Shown in pieces: positions 1 to 12,726 of a stretch of 64,000 nucleotides of DNA. Numbering within the stretch: the stretch's first letter is position 1; every line of letters starts with the position of its first letter. The position numbers were made by a program, and so were the translations under genes. The stretch spans positions 62,001 through 126,000 of the forward strand of contig JAFCMP010000060.1 in NCBI GenBank assembly GCA_017506865.1, in the 5' to 3' direction. The notes beneath the pieces are model-generated. The model was not told where the DNA came from. It saw nothing but the letters and a program-made list of their open reading frames with translations, and did no database searches. The stretch comes from Tribonema minus (Eukaryota; Sar; Xanthophyceae; Tribonematales; Tribonemataceae).

Positions 1-486
1 TGTATTGGTAACTTGCATATGAGAAATATTCTTGATGGCCTTCCGTGGTCTTGTAGCCTGGCAGTGCCGCAGGAGTGCCGCCCAGCATGCCTTCCACAAC
101 GATATTACCAAGAGTACCATGATGCACAGCTGCAACACATGATATTGTTCAGTCAGACAAATCTGTACACACTGTTACTTGTCAGAAGGATTTCAACGTA
201 CATGGGACAGCTGCAGCTTGCACCCGCGATTGGTGCAGGCGCTTGTATTGCATAAGATACATGCATACATCATACAATGGCACTAGCTGTGCACAAGGCA
301 TCATCATACTCCGCTTGCAGCTGCGAAACCGCCCAGTCTATCCGCAAGGACACCATCCATACAGAAAGCTCACATTGGCATCTACAATGAAGCGTGCCCC
401 CCCCCCCCCCCCCCCCTCCCCCTCCCCCCCACCTTCCCCCCCTCCGCCATACCCTCTATACCCCCGTCAATCAGTATACACCTCAC

Positions 487-3400
487 CTCCGGCAGTCGCT
501 CAGGCCATGCAGCAGCGCGCGCCTCCCAGTACTTCGCAATGTCGCTGAACTTGATGGGGCCCGCAGCGCCGCCGCGCAGCGCGCGCATCATGGCCTTCAC
601 GCTTGCCGCCGGGAGGTCGCGCAGTCCCTGCACGGCCGGCGATACACGGCGGAAGCAGTAGTTTGAGCTCAAATGATAGAATTTCAAGTACTTCAGCTTC
701 AGTCGGAGTTGTCGCGGCGCAGTTGCCCGCAGGTTTGGGGGTTGTGGTCAGCGGCTGCGGCGCCACTTGCCAGCAGCGCTTCTCCGCAGCACAACAATTT
801 CAGTATGCTGGCACTCACGACGCGTGTGCGCTTCGCCCGGCAGCTGTATGGCCCATACTTGCATACCCCCATACGTGCCGCACACACGCCTTCCTCCGCC
901 CGCACACGGCAGTAGCACAGCGACAAGCCAAGAATCACTTGCGCCGCGCGCGTCGCGCCGCCGCTGCGACGGCAGCGGCACCGGCAGCAGCAGCGGCAGG
1001 ACGCCCGCCTGAGCGTTGCCGCAGCTGTCCTCTTCTCTCACCTCCAGCTCAGAGACAAAGGCCTGGAAGCAGGCGGCATCCAGCCAGCCCTCGCCGTGCG
1101 AATCGCATTCGTCGAACAGCGCCCGCACGCTGCGCGCCGCCGGCCGCGCCAGCAGCACCTCCAGCGCGTCGCCGAATTTCCCCAATAACGATCCCTCCGC
1201 GCTGCCGCTGCCGCCGCCGTCGCTGCTGCTGCCGCCATCGCCCCCCTCAGCGCCCCCCTCCTCGCCGGCCGCCAGTGCCAAGATGCCGCTGCAGTCGGCC
1301 GCTGCGCTGCCGCCGGCGCCGCCGCTGCCGCCGCCAGGCGGCGTGAGGACGTGACGGACGCCCGCCACCGCCGCGGCGTCGATGCCCAGCTGCCGCAGCA
1401 CCGCGAGCAGCCGCGTTGCCGTCACCGGGCACACGTCGCCCGCAGCATGGCTGCCGCTGCCGCTGCCGCTGCGGCCTCGGCCACTGTCGCCAGCGCCGCG
1501 CCTGGCATCGCTGGCGCTGCCGCCGCCGCCGCCGCCGCGCAGGTGCGCGCGCACGTGGTCCACAGTGAGGCCGGCGGAGCGCAGCGCGATGCGCAGCCGC
1601 AGGGCGGCGCCGTGACGCCCCTCGTGTGTCCGTTGCTCATCGCCGCCGCGTGGCTGCGCGCGGCTGCCAGAGACGTCGCTGCGGCGGCGCGGCGGCGCGT
1701 ACGACTCCGTGCGGTGCCCCGCAAAGGGGGCTGCAGCAGCGACGGCGGCAGCGGCGGCGCGGGGGCTGGTGGAGCTCGCTTTCGTGCCGCGCCATGAAGG
1801 CGCGGCGTGAGGCGCTGTCCGCGCCGCACCGAACTCGTGCGCATCGTAACCTCGTGCAGTGCCGGCGGCGGAGCGGCGCCGCTGCGGCGGCGGCGGTGGC
1901 GCGCGCGGCAGCAGCGCCAGCGCATCCGCCGCAGGCACGTCGCGCGCTCCCAGCCGCGACAGGAGCGCCTTGGATGTGGCAGCATCCAGGTCGGCGCCGT
2001 GCTGCCGCAGCGTGCGCAGCAGCGCTCGCGGCGGCACCGCGCCGCCGGCGGCGTCGGCGGCGTCGCGCAGCGCGGCGCGCAGGGCGTCGAGCCACGCCGC
2101 GGCGGTGGCGGCGGGCTGGCGCCGGTGCGTGCGCGTCACGCGCTCCTGCAGGTCTGCCATGGGGTCTTGCCTGCAGCGCCGCAGGCAGGGATAGCGGAGG
2201 ACGTGTCAGGGGCAAGCGATGTTGGCTCTGGGGTCACTGCAGGCGTGCCATGTTGGGCCCTGGTGGTCCAGCCCGCTGTGCGCCGATTGCGGCAGCAGGA
2301 CAGGGGTGCACTATGCTTCGCTCTTTTCGTTGGCACGTGCCCCACGCTTCTCAGACCACATATCCACCTCCCAGAAAAAGTGCACCGGGGTAACTTTGAC
2401 ACGTGACCAATCAAACCGCCCTTGTGACCGCATTCATGCTGCTGGCAGCACTGATGACATGTCCATGTTGGAACGTCGCAGCACACCTACTGCTCCAAGG
2501 CACACTAAGAAAAACAGCTGCGCAAGTGCAGCAGCCTCGCACTCACCACGTGGGACTCCGAGGCGCGGTTCCGCCTCCCCAGTCAGCGCTCAGCACGCTC
2601 TCGCGGCTGTCCCGCACGGCCGCTATCAGCGCACGCGCGAGCCGTTCGCCGTCCACCAGCAGCACGTCTCTCCGCTCTCCCGTGCCATTTCTGCCGCCGC
2701 CGCCGCCGCTGCTGCTGCCGCCGCCGCCGCTGCTGCCGCCGATGCTGACGCGGTGGGCGCGCGCCAGCTGCATCAGCTGCGCCGGCCGCAGCGCGACTCC
2801 GAGCTCGTCCAGCGCCAGCGCTACCTCGCGCGGCGTGAGCACGCCGCCGCTGCCGCCGCCGCCGCTGCTGCCGCCGCTGCCGCTGCCGCCGTCGCCGCCG
2901 CGCCGGAAGGCTGTCACGATGCGCGCCGCGGTGTCGCTCGCGTCCGCACGCAGCAGGCGCGCCGCGGCGTCCCGTAGCACTTCGCGGCACGACGGCGGCG
3001 GCGGCGGCGGCGAGCGCGCCTCCGGCGACGGCGGCGGCCGCCGCTGCGGCGACAACGACGTGTCGAAGAAGGCCGTGCCTGACAGGTACGCAGAGCGCCG
3101 CAAGGGCGACGCAGCCTGCTGCTGCCGCGCCGCCGCCGCCGACAAGGTGCGCGACGGAGACGACTGCGCAGCCGCCGCCGCCGCCGCTGCTGACGGCTGC
3201 GTGGTGCCGAGCGATGCCAGCAGCGCGGCGGACGCGGCGGTGTCGGCGCGCCAGCCCTGCGCCGCGGCCATGTCATGTGCCATTTGCAGCAGCTCGCGCC
3301 CGTCCGTGCGGCCGGCGGCGTCCATGCCCAGCCCTGCGCGCAGTGCCTGCGGATTCGGGGACGCATTCGGGGTCATGCATGTTGAGGCTTATGTTCATGT

Positions 3401-6400
3401 TGAAGGTGTTTGTGAGTGCCTGCTACGCGTTGGACAGCGCAGGGCGCGGCAGCGACGCGGATGCTCCCGGAGATCTTGTAAAGGGCCGCGCAGGCATCTG
3501 TGCCCAGGCGTGCGTGCGCAAAGTCTGCAAAGCAAAACATCAAATTGAAGCGTGTTCACTGCGTGGTGCGGTGGCTGCAGAGGGCAGACACACTTGCGAC
3601 GCGCGGCAGTGCTGCGGTGCGCCGCTGGAGCTAGGCCACCATCAAGCCAGCGCTGCGCTCGACACCTTCAACACTCGTTCACCTGTGAGAACAAGTACTC
3701 GCCCCTACTCTCCTCATAATCTCAGCAATGCCAATGCGCCACTGGCATGCTCACCTCGATCTCATCATCATCGAGCTGGTACCCCGCGCCCGTTAGCGCC
3801 ATCCGCAGCTGCGCGCCAGTCAGGAATCCGCTCGGCGCTGCTGCTGCTGCGCCGCCGCTGCCGCCGCCGCCGCCACCGCCAGGCTCCTCTTCTTCAAAGT
3901 ACTCTATCCACTCTTTCAGCGCGTCCAGCGCCTCAGCGCCGCCATTAGCGACTTCCCAGGCGAGCCTGCGCTCGTGCTGCGCTGCCGCTGCTGCTGCGCC
4001 GCCGCTGGCACTGCCGCCGCGCAGCGCGCTGGGCGGCGTTGCATCGGCGGTGCCGGCGTCGCCGACGGCGGAGAAGGCAGCAGCGGCGCGCAGCCGCGCG
4101 TACTCGAATTTGAGGTCCTCGACCTGAGGGCGCGCACAGCCGGCAGCACGGCCACGCCAGTGCATTAAGATGGGCAAGAAACATCAAGTTCGACACTGTG
4201 GAAATGACACTAATGATGGCTGTGCTCCGAAGGCAACTGTGTGGTTGGTGGCAACGGACCGCACCCTCCAGAGATGCTTTCTGAGCCAATGGAAACAGAC
4301 CGAGCCGCCGCCGCAGAACAGATGATAGGCTGGCGAGCTCTGCAGCCGAGACGCGCAGCGCAAACTGCTCATGCGTGGTGCCCGTGCGCCACTGCACACA
4401 GCACACCGCAATGCAGAGCGATTGCGTGCCCAAATGCCCCATCTCGCGCTCCATCGCATGACAAGACTGACGCCGCGTCACGCAAAATTGCTGCGGCTCA
4501 CCTCTTCAAAGAAGCCCAGATTGAACTGCGCGAGCTCTGCGCGCAGCCGCGCATTCTCCTCCAGCAGCGGCGCGACGTCCTCCTCGCCGTGACTGCCGCC
4601 GTCGCCGCCGCCGCTCCCGCCGCCGCCACCGCCTCCGCTGTTTCTGCCGCTGCCGCCAGTCGCAGCACCGCCTGCGCTGCCCCTGTCATCACCGTCGACA
4701 CTGCCGCTACGGCCATCGTGACGCGGCGATGCTGCGCGTGTCTGCAGCTGCTGAGCCGTTCTGCAGTCGACATCGGCAGCGGGCGCGGTGCTGCCGCGCA
4801 GCGCTCGCGCCCGTGCGCGTGAGCGGCGTCCGCGCTCGGCGGCCTGGATGCGCCGCGCCGCAGCTTGCCGAGCGCTGCTGCTGCTGCCACAGGCGCCCGT
4901 CACATGAAACGGCGCCGCGCGTCGCACGTGCGGTGACTGCCTCGGAGACTGCGACGCTGCGCTGCTACGACGGTCCCAGCTGCAGTGTTCAGGTGATGCG
5001 GCAGAGCGCTGCCGTGCAGCGCTGCCGGGCGACCGCTGCGCAGCGCCACCGCCGCCGCCACCGCGCTCAGCAGCGTACACGCCGGGGGAGGCTGCGGCGC
5101 GGCGGCGCGGCGAAGCAGACCTCCAGGTCGGGGACTGCGGCGCTCGTGCAGCTGCTGCGGCGCCGCCCAAGGCCGGGCGCGGCGAGCGCAGGCCCCACGC
5201 GCTGCGCGCCTCCAGTCCGCCGCTGCCGCCGCTGGCGGCGCGCCGCTGGCGCAGGCCGCAGCCCTGCAGCAGCGCGTCGACATCGATGTCTTCATGCGGA
5301 GCATCATCATCGTCCCCGCCGTCGCTGATGAGCACGCCGTACGCGTCGATGAGCGCGGCGCGCTCGTCAGCGCTCAGGCGCAGGCGCAGATCGCGCGCGA
5401 GCGCGTTGAAGACGTGCGCCGCCGGCCGCACGTACACTCGCTCCCCCTCCGCCGCAGAAGCATCGCTGCCGTCGTCGCCGATCGCGTCAGCGGCGTCGCC
5501 TGCGCCGCCGCCGCGCCGCGCGGCGCGCTTCGGCGGCAGCAGTGCGCGCCGCAGCGCCGCCGAGTCCATGGCGCGCAGCTCCGCCGCCGCCAGGATCTTG
5601 GCGCACACGCCCTCCGCCGCGCCGCCGCCGCCGCCGCCGTAGCGGCTGCGCGCGAGCGCCGCGACGGCGCCGTCGTGCGCCTCCGCATCGACACACTCTT
5701 CGGGGGGGCGCAGCAGCGTCGAGTGCGCGCTGAGCGCCGCGCGCAGGCTCACGCGGCCGTCGCGCTGCGCGGCGGGCTCGTCGAGCGCGGAGCCGCGGAC
5801 GCGCAGGTCGCTGGGGCGCGGCACGCCGTGCAGCGCGCGCGCGCGCGGCGGGCTGACGGCGCCGCGGATGGTGTAGCGGCGCGCGAGGGCGTCGAGGCCG
5901 TGGTCGTCGGTCCTGCGGTCACGCGCACGCGGGGGGACGAGTCGCGGTGTGGGTGATTGCTCATGCTCGGGCGACACGAGGCCAGTGGTGGGGCAGGCTG
6001 TTAGGGGGGAGGGGCTAGGAGGGGTAGGGTGGTCTGGGATGAGGCTACAGCGACAGTGGCGGTGGCGCTGAAAACCGTGTTGAGACGCGTGAGGTCATGT
6101 CAAATTCCTGGTTTTCTGGCTCTACTTAGTGCACATGTTGTGACAGGATGCGCTGCGACTGTGGTAGTCAAGTGCGTGAGCTGGTGCAGTGCAGGTCAAC
6201 GCCTACACAGTCTGTAGGCCTTGGAGCCGTGTGCATTTGACAAGGCCACGATGGGTGTGGCTGAGCGCCGCGCTACAGCGCCTTGGGGTTGTAATCAGTA
6301 ATCCACCATGACTGAAACAGCGGGACGTCTGCAGCTGATGCATGTTGGCAGCAACAGGGGCTGACAACACACAGGGAGAGCGATGTCCAGACTGCACAAG

Positions 6401-7023
6401 GTACGCGTGCGTGGATCAATGCAGCTGGGCGCCAGGCTCCGCATGCATGCAGATGGAGGTCGCCACCCTTGCCGAGCGGCAAAACTTCTGAGTCGGCTGC
6501 AAAATGTGTGCTGTGCGTCGCAAGCAGCAGCAGCACTTGGACCTGGCTGCATGCAGGCAGTGCAGTGGTGCTGCAGGCCTGGTGCAGCATTGTGCCCTGA
6601 GAGTGAGGTCGGTTAGCCGTCGAAGGTGTTTGCCAAACTGCAGCATTTTTGCTGTCTGCGATGCAGCACACCGTGACCTAGAACGTGACTTCTGCAAGCG
6701 CTTTGACGCGCATGCTGCCGTGAGAGGCTACGAAGGCAGTGCCTGTGCTAAGTCAGCTGCGCCTTGCGGCAGGTGCCTGCAACGCGAAGCCATGATGGCA
6801 CCAGTATTCAAGCATGTCTTGAATGGTCTCACCACTGCTGCTCCTTGAGCCAGTTCTTGAGCTGTTCTGCCTCCAAGTCCAGCAGTGTAGGCCTTTTTGT
6901 ACCCGCTGCGGTGGGTGGCATCCCTCTGCTGGTAGCGGCCTTCCTTATGTGGCTCCTGGTACTGGCATTAGTCGCCGCAGTTGGTGACCGCAACGCGGCA
7001 GAGGTGCCTTTGGCTGCTGCCAT
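487..7023 (-). CDS. Large EF-hand-like / IQ-motif protein, 6 exons seen, 3' end not seen
   Basis: Exons in transcript order: 7023-6833, 6014-4502, 4123-3755, 3346-2547, 2170-1042, 627-487. All borders are GT-AG and all phases close, giving about 1381 residues. The first exon (ATG at 7023) is the least certain; it was joined because its phase fits the acceptor at 6015. The last exon ends at a donor (GTGAGG), so the gene continues, but I see no further exon down to position 1. The protein has several divergent EF-hand-like helix-loop-helix units (for example LFDECDSHGEGWLD in exon 5, LSADERAALIDAYGVL in exon 2), an IQ-like calmodulin-binding segment (ARRIQAAERGRRSRARAR, about residue 445), a short coiled coil ending exon 2 (LLEENARLRAELAQF), and long Gly/Ser/Ala linkers. 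The EF loops lack most canonical acidic ligands, so calcium binding is doubtful. A cytoskeletal or flagellar calcium-related role is only a guess. Confidence 0.72.
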
Positions 7024-7432
7024 TTGTGAGCCCTGCTCGCATGTACCGTCCTCTTGCTTTCACAAGTGAGCTGCCAGACAGACAGCAGCAGCTGTCGGCG
7101 TGCTTGAGAAGGTCACTGTAGCATAACCAGCAGGACTATGCGACTTCTAGTCAGAAGCACACACACACACCCGGCACCGTTTTTGCGTTACAAAGTTCAC
7201 GTTTGAAGTTTGGAAGGGAAAAATACCCGAGGATTGTACACCCATCTAGCAGGTTCAACTTTCTAGCTTGAGCGGCTGAGGCGCAAGAAGACCTGCTGTT
7301 GAAAAGCCCGCAGGCCTTCCAGACCGCCTGTACACACACACAGGGCGCACCAGCGAGCCTGCAGCGAGGTCTGATTCTAGCTCGAAGTCAGTGCCGGTAC
7401 AGCAACAACTGGCGGTCTGTTGACGGAGCCTT
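7024..7432. promoter_or_regulatory. Divergent intergenic region, EF-hand/IQ gene and MED22
   Basis: About 400 bp lie between the proposed ATG of the minus-strand EF-hand/IQ gene and the MED22 ATG. It must hold both promoters if both starts are right. It contains a short CA run near 7160-7170; I recognise no TATA box or named element. Confidence 0.3.
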
Positions 7433-7909
7433 ATGATCAACCCGGCAGCTGCAGCGTTAGGCGGCAACCTGCAGGCGCAGCAGCGACTGCAGCAAACACA
7501 GCAACACCAACATCAACAACTACAACCTCAAGCAACAGCACCTGCACCTCCAGTGAGCGGCAGGGCGCACGACTTCAGGCGCGCCTGCGACCGCAACGCG
7601 CGCAGCCTGGTGGAGAACTTCGGCGCCCTGATCCGCCTCAGCAAGATCAGCGACGCTCAGCACATGACGCACGAGGGGCTGCAGATCGACACCGCCTCCA
7701 CAGCGCTGGTCACGGCGGGGGAGACGATGCTGCGGCTCATACAGGAGCTGAAGCTGTCGATACTGCTGCAGGACTTCGAGGCCATGGACGACGAGGTGGA
7801 CGCCGTTGAGGCCGAGTGCAGGCGCGCGGGGCGGCGGCTGGTGGGGGATATTGTCGAGCTGACGGAGAGCGTCCAGCTGGCATATGACCAGCACACCCGC
7901 GCGCAATAG
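7433..7909 (+). CDS. MED22: Mediator complex subunit 22 (MED22/Surf5 family)
   Basis: Single-exon gene of 158 residues, ATG at 7433, TAG at 7907-7909. MED22 belongs to the Mediator head module, which links transcription factors to RNA polymerase II in the nucleus. The N-terminal 35 residues are Gln-rich and low complexity. The rest is the compact helical MED22 domain: a first helix with the pattern 'RSLVENFGALIRLSKISD', a second with 'ALVTAGETMLRLIQELK', then 'LLQDFEAMDDEVDAVEAE' and a C-terminal amphipathic helix. This order and the length fit the family (usually 120-200 residues). An ATG in good context opens the frame and no intron is needed, unlike most genes here. Identification rests on pattern recognition of the family. 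Confidence 0.83.
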   Translation: MINPAAAALGGNLQAQQRLQQTQQHQHQQLQPQATAPAPPVSGRAHDFRRACDRNARSLVENFGALIRLSKISDAQHMTHEGLQIDTASTALVTAGETMLRLIQELKLSILLQDFEAMDDEVDAVEAECRRAGRRLVGDIVELTESVQLAYDQHTRAQ

Positions 7910-8252
7910 CGTCATGTAAATAACACGCATACTTCGAGCTATGATTGTGTCTAATGCCTTCACCAGGGCTCTGCACCTGGCTTTTGTGCCTCCTTGCCAG
8001 TTGCGATGTGCACTCGCACGCTGTCGAAGCAGACGGATTGAAGCTCACTGCGGTGATGTGCATGTGCTGGTGTACACAATGCTCTGTCACTTGCTTTCTG
8101 CAGCTTTCCACCAGCTGTGCATGCTGCATTGCAATGACCAGGTGACGCGATTCTGCAACTCAAACCATGTGTGGCGTGGTTATCCGAGTTCCAAGCATTT
8201 ACAGCGTTGCAAGCACGCCATCACCAAGCTGATTTCATCATGCTGCCAGACG

Positions 8253-9060
8253 CCAACGGCGGTTTAGCGCCGCTGACGACGCTCGACCTGAGCAACTGCA
8301 CGCGGCTCACAGGCCTCAGGCCCTGAAGCAGCTCGACTTGAGTGAATGCACGACACTTGCCTGCCTGCCAGACAGCATCCGTGCGCTGGCAGCGCTAAAG
8401 GTGCGCGACTTGAGCTCCTGCGCGCAGCTGACAGGTCTGCCAAGTGTGAATGACAAACTGGCAGCAGCACATGACCAGCTACATTCATGCCTCTGCAAAC
8501 GGTCCTCGCACCTTCCGGACACTGCCAACTGTCTCAGGCACCACAGGTGGCTCGGGATGTGCAGCTGCGCACAGCTCATTTGCCTGCCAAAACACTTGCA
8601 GTGCCTAGCAGCGCTGATGCGACTGGCCTTTAGGCAGCTGTTCAAACCTCATGCGCGTACCGGAAGGCATGGGTGCGCTGGCGGCGCTAACGACGCTAGA
8701 TATGCGCCAGTGCCAGCAGCTGCAGCGGCTGCCCGATGCCGCTGGCCAGCTGGCGGCACTGACGTCTGCTGACATAAGCTACGGGTGCGAGCGGCTCCTG
8801 ACAAAGCTAGACATGAATGACAAGCTGCAGCCGCTGCTGCTGAGGAGGTGTGCGGCGGGTCCACAACGTGTGGCTGCGAGCGGGCCGGGGTACAGGCTCA
8901 CACTTGTACAGGGAGAGGACCAGAAGGCAGTGGCCGTTCACCTCACATCCACAGTGACCACTTGCACAGTGGCCATTCACTTCAAATCCATGAACGGCCA
9001 GGGACCACGACAGGCAGCCCTTGGCGAAATTGATGTCTGGCTGCTTGCACTCCTGTGATT
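8253..9060 (+). pseudogene. Remnant of an LRR gene (3' half)
   Basis: Pieces in different frames match the C-terminal half of the LRR genes at 10.2-12.7 and 14.3-16.8 kb: 'PLTTLDLSNCTRLTGL', 'LACLPDSIRALAALKV', 'CAQLICLPKHLQCLAAL', 'LTTLDMRQCQQLQRLPDA' and 'GQLAALTSADIS', in the same order as in the intact copy. The end resembles the intact copy's last codons and 3' flank (a 'GGCCAGGGACC' block near 8997), but the stop is changed and the frame reads on to 9058. Frameshifts, internal losses and the missing 5' half make this a decayed third member of the tandem family. Confidence 0.8.
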
Positions 9061-10182
9061 GATGACCGTGCAATGGTGATCATTGGCACATGACTAATCA
9101 TGGTGGTGTGCCTGCTTGACTTATAATTAGTTCTGATATCTGCTGCAGCCAGTGCGCAGTGCTGCATATCGACGCCAACTTGATGTTGTGCTCATGAATG
9201 CTGTACATGCGCCGCAGGGACCTCCAAGTCTGCACTGCGGGGACCTCCAAGTCACTGACAGCACCTGCAGCATGGACCGTCGCGTGTATGTTCAGCTGAT
9301 GTATGGCGTTTTGCGGCCTGTGCCCAGCGACACGGTGAGTGGCGTCCTGCGTCGTGCTTGCTCACGCATGCGCGCCCGCGGGCTTGCACGCCTTCCATGT
9401 TCCACTTGTGATGACTTCCGAAGCGTGTAGCGGCACAAAGAAGCAGCCATGTGATTGTCAAAGTCTAAATGTTTCACACGGACTGGGAACTGTGATCGGA
9501 AGGGCGCATATATGTTGAACGTGGAAGGCCACTGGATCCACCGGTGGCAAGGGCTCATCGCTGATGCCACCACAGTGTCTGAGTACCTATCGAGTGACTC
9601 GCAACAGGTGCTGGGCATAATGAACAAGCTTCACGGGCATCGTCTCTATTGCAAGCCCATCACGTCTGACAGTCGCCGTCAGTGTTCACAAATGTGCATC
9701 TGCGTATTGCGGCAGCACGTGAGGGAACTCACTTCAGCAAAGGTCGAAGTGCACATTTCAATAACAGTTGTGTAAGCTGCTATTGGCAGCGCATAGCGCT
9801 TCAGCAGCAGCATGCCACGGCAGACGACGCAGCGGCCGGAAGCACCAATGCCTAACAGTCTCCTAATTTTTCCTGGTCACGTCACCGTCCACGCGCCTAC
9901 GAGTCTCGGGATCCGTGGGTGGCGATGCGGCGGGCGAGACCACCGCACCTCGTGTCGGCGGCCCACAATGAAGCATGACCGTCGCCGTTCGCAAAGGTGT
10001 CTGTTGCCAGACACAAGCGGATTTGCAGACGTCTCTGGAGTAGAACCTCAAGTATGACTTGAAGTGCCTGGTGTCATCCTGTCTCTGGCCAGCTCTGGCG
10101 CGAACTGATCTCGTTGCCATCCCAGCAGCAGCGCACTGCGGCAACCTTAGACCAGGACGCTGCCAAGGCTCCCACAGAAGAT
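9061..10182. other. Intergenic spacer upstream of LRR copy 1
   Basis: No gene is supported. The only sizeable frame is 9455-9775 (+), about 106 residues, which opens with TTG and has no recognisable domain. A short direct repeat (GGGACCTCCAAGT) occurs near 9218 and 9240. From about 10082 the sequence is homologous to 14221 onward, so the LRR duplication reaches into this spacer. Confidence 0.4.
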
Positions 10183-12726
10183 ATGCAAGCAATGAAAGCC
10201 GAGGTCACACAGCAAGTCACACAGCACAACCGAGGCGACCGGGTAGCCATTGACAACAACTTGCCGCACGAGCACCAGAATCTAGAGGAAAGCATCAGCG
10301 CCGGCGAGGGCACTCAGGGCGCATCGGGGACGCTGGAGCCCGTGGCTGGCCCGGGTGCAGGCGAAGGCAAGGCGAATGAGCTGCTGGCTGGCGGCGGGAG
10401 CGCTGTCGCAGGTTGCGCTTCCGCAGCTGCGGGTGGGAGCGAGGGCGGTGCTGCTGACTCAGCAATGCGGCTGGTGCCAGAGGTGCAGAAGCGCGCCAGG
10501 ACAGCAGAGCAGAGCTTGGACACACTCATCCAGGTGTTCACCGTGCTGGCGCAGGGTCGCACACTTTCTAAACGTGCCTGGGGGGCCTGTGCAAATCCCT
10601 GCATCTCAAGGTGCGTCCGTTTGCACGCCTCAAACTGCGGGGACCCTGGCCGCCGGCAGCAGCTGCTTGTGTGTTCTTCAGGAAACATATTGTGCGGCTG
10701 GAGCTCAGCGGGACCGTTGACATCGACCCCCTTCTAGCGCTGAGTCTCAGCCCTGCAGCACCACAGAGAGGCGCCACCGATGCCTTCGAAGACATGTACA
10801 CAGACGGTGGTGTCATCACCTTGTACTGTTACCGTGGGCCGCTAAACCGCATTCCACGCAACTGCAAGGAAGTGCGCCTGGAGGCCAGCGATCCCAGTCA
10901 TGACCTGCCGCTGCTGCGGTCAGTGCTCCGCCGCGCAGGTGCGGGCATCCAAGCGGACGCGCTCATGCTGGTCCAGTCGCTCTCAGTAGACGGTGACATG
11001 ACGGCGCTGCCGGACAGCATCGGCGCCTTGCCAGCACTCACCCACCTGAACGTGAACAGCCTCTCAGAGCTGACAAGTCTGCCGAGCACCATCGGCAGCC
11101 TGTCCGCACTCACTGTGCTCAACTTGAGCGAGTGCAGGCAGCTCAAGAGCCTGCCGGATTCGATCGGCGATCTGGCTGTGCTCACGGTTCTCAACCTCTG
11201 GAACTGTGCTGATCTCACCAGCCTGCCGGACCGCATCTGTGACCTGGCGGCGCTGACGAGGCTCGACTTGGGCGGCACGTACTTCAGGGCTTTACCGGAT
11301 CGCTTTGGTGATCTGGCAGCACTAACAGAGCTCGACATACGTGATTCATTCCTGAGGGCCCTGCCTGAGAGCATTGGCAGCCTGGCACGACTGAAGACGC
11401 TCGTCGCATTTGGAATATGGTGCGACCGACTGCCGGAGCGGTTTGGCGAGTTGGCAGCGCTCACGACGCTAGATTTGAGCCGCTCCAACCTCAGCAGCGT
11501 GCCAGACTGCATCGGTGGCTTGGTAGCACTGCAGACGCTTACGTTGCGCCAACTATCCTGTGCCAGCCTGCCAGACACCATCGGCGACCTGGCGGCGCTG
11601 ACAACGCTGGACCTCAGCGAGAGCGAGGCACTCACAAGTCTCCCGGTCACATTTGGTCAACTGCACGCCTTGGAGCAGCTCAACTTGAGCGGCTGCACGA
11701 CTCTGGCTCTGCTGCCAGACGACATCAGCGCTCTGGCGGCATTGTCAGTGCTCAACTTGAGCTCCTGCGCAGCTAGCGCGGCTGCCGGACGTCTGCGGCA
11801 AGCTGGCAGCAGCGCTCACGGAGCTGAACCTGCACGGGTGCGGGCGGCTCTCTCGCTTGCCGGACAGCCTCAACAGCCTCACAAAGCTACCGTCGCTCAT
11901 GCTGCGCGATTGCGGACGGCTCATCTGCCTGCCGGAACATTTGCAGGGCCTTGCAGCGGTGACTAGGGTGGACTTGCACGACTGCAGATCGCTGACGTGC
12001 CTGCCGGACAGCATCGGCGCGCTGGCGGCTCTGACGGCGCTCGACATGGAGGGGTGCGAGCAGCTGCAGCGGCTGCCCAATACCATCGGGCAGCTGGCGG
12101 CGCTGACGTCTCTCAATGTGAGCGGGTGCGCGCTGCTCACGCACCTGCCGGATGCAATCGGCACCCTGCAGGCGCTTACATGCCTCCAAGCGCGCAACTG
12201 CGGAGCACTGACGCAGCTGCCGGACAGCATTGCCGGCCTGACGGCGCTGACCAACCTCAACCTCAGCCACTGCGAGCAGCTGACCAGCCTGCCTGACGCC
12301 GTGGGGAGTCTGGCGTCGTTGACGGAGCTCGACGTCAGCGCTTGCCAACGCCTCACAAGCCTGCCGGACACGATCGGCACCATGTCAGCGCTGCTGCGGC
12401 TCCACATCAGCCGGTGCAAGGGGCTCATCAGCCTGCCGGACGCCATCGGCGGGCTCACGACACTGGAACAGCTCCATGCCAATGGCTGCAGCCAGCTCGC
12501 GCGCCTGCCGGACTCGTTCTGCGACCTGGGCGCGCTGATGTTCCTCGACCTGCACGGCTGCGAGCGGCTCACGACGCTGCCGGAAACGCACGGCAAGCTG
12601 GAGCTGCTCCTCAGGAGGTTTGCGGCGGCGCCGCGGCGCATGCCGCCGAGGCCTGGCTGGGGGCGCGGGAAGAGAGGGGAGGCGGTGTCCATTCACTCCA
12701 CATACAGGTGCGGCCAGGGACCGTGA
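10183..12726 (+). pseudogene. Leucine-rich-repeat protein, tandem copy 1, two frameshifts
   Basis: Homologous over its whole length to the intact LRR gene at 14327-16789. The ATG at 10183 matches that gene's start. Against copy 2 there is a net +2 nt near 10580-10605, after 'LAQGRTLSKRAW', and a 2-nt loss near 11775, after 'LNLSSC'. The protein is therefore split over three frames: N-terminal module (10183-10590), first LRR block (10611-11770) and second LRR block (11857-12726). The LRRs are of the 'LPDSIGDLAALTVLNLS' type, about 24 residues each. No splice sites bridge the shifts convincingly. It is probably a pseudogene, but two assembly errors would give the same picture. The sequence is otherwise well conserved, so inactivation would be recent. 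Confidence 0.7.

Noticed and set aside
13..255. 80-residue plus-strand frame at the left edge
   Set aside because: Opens with TTG, has no recognisable features and lies where only intron or flank of the neighbouring gene is expected.
603..1346. Long plus-strand frames rich in Ala, Arg and Pro across 0.6-6 kb
   Set aside because: They are antisense shadows of the GC-rich EF-hand/IQ exons; no domain, and the minus strand has phased splice sites.
9455..9775. 106-residue frame upstream of the LRR array
   Set aside because: Non-ATG start, no domain, no splice context; not enough to call a gene.
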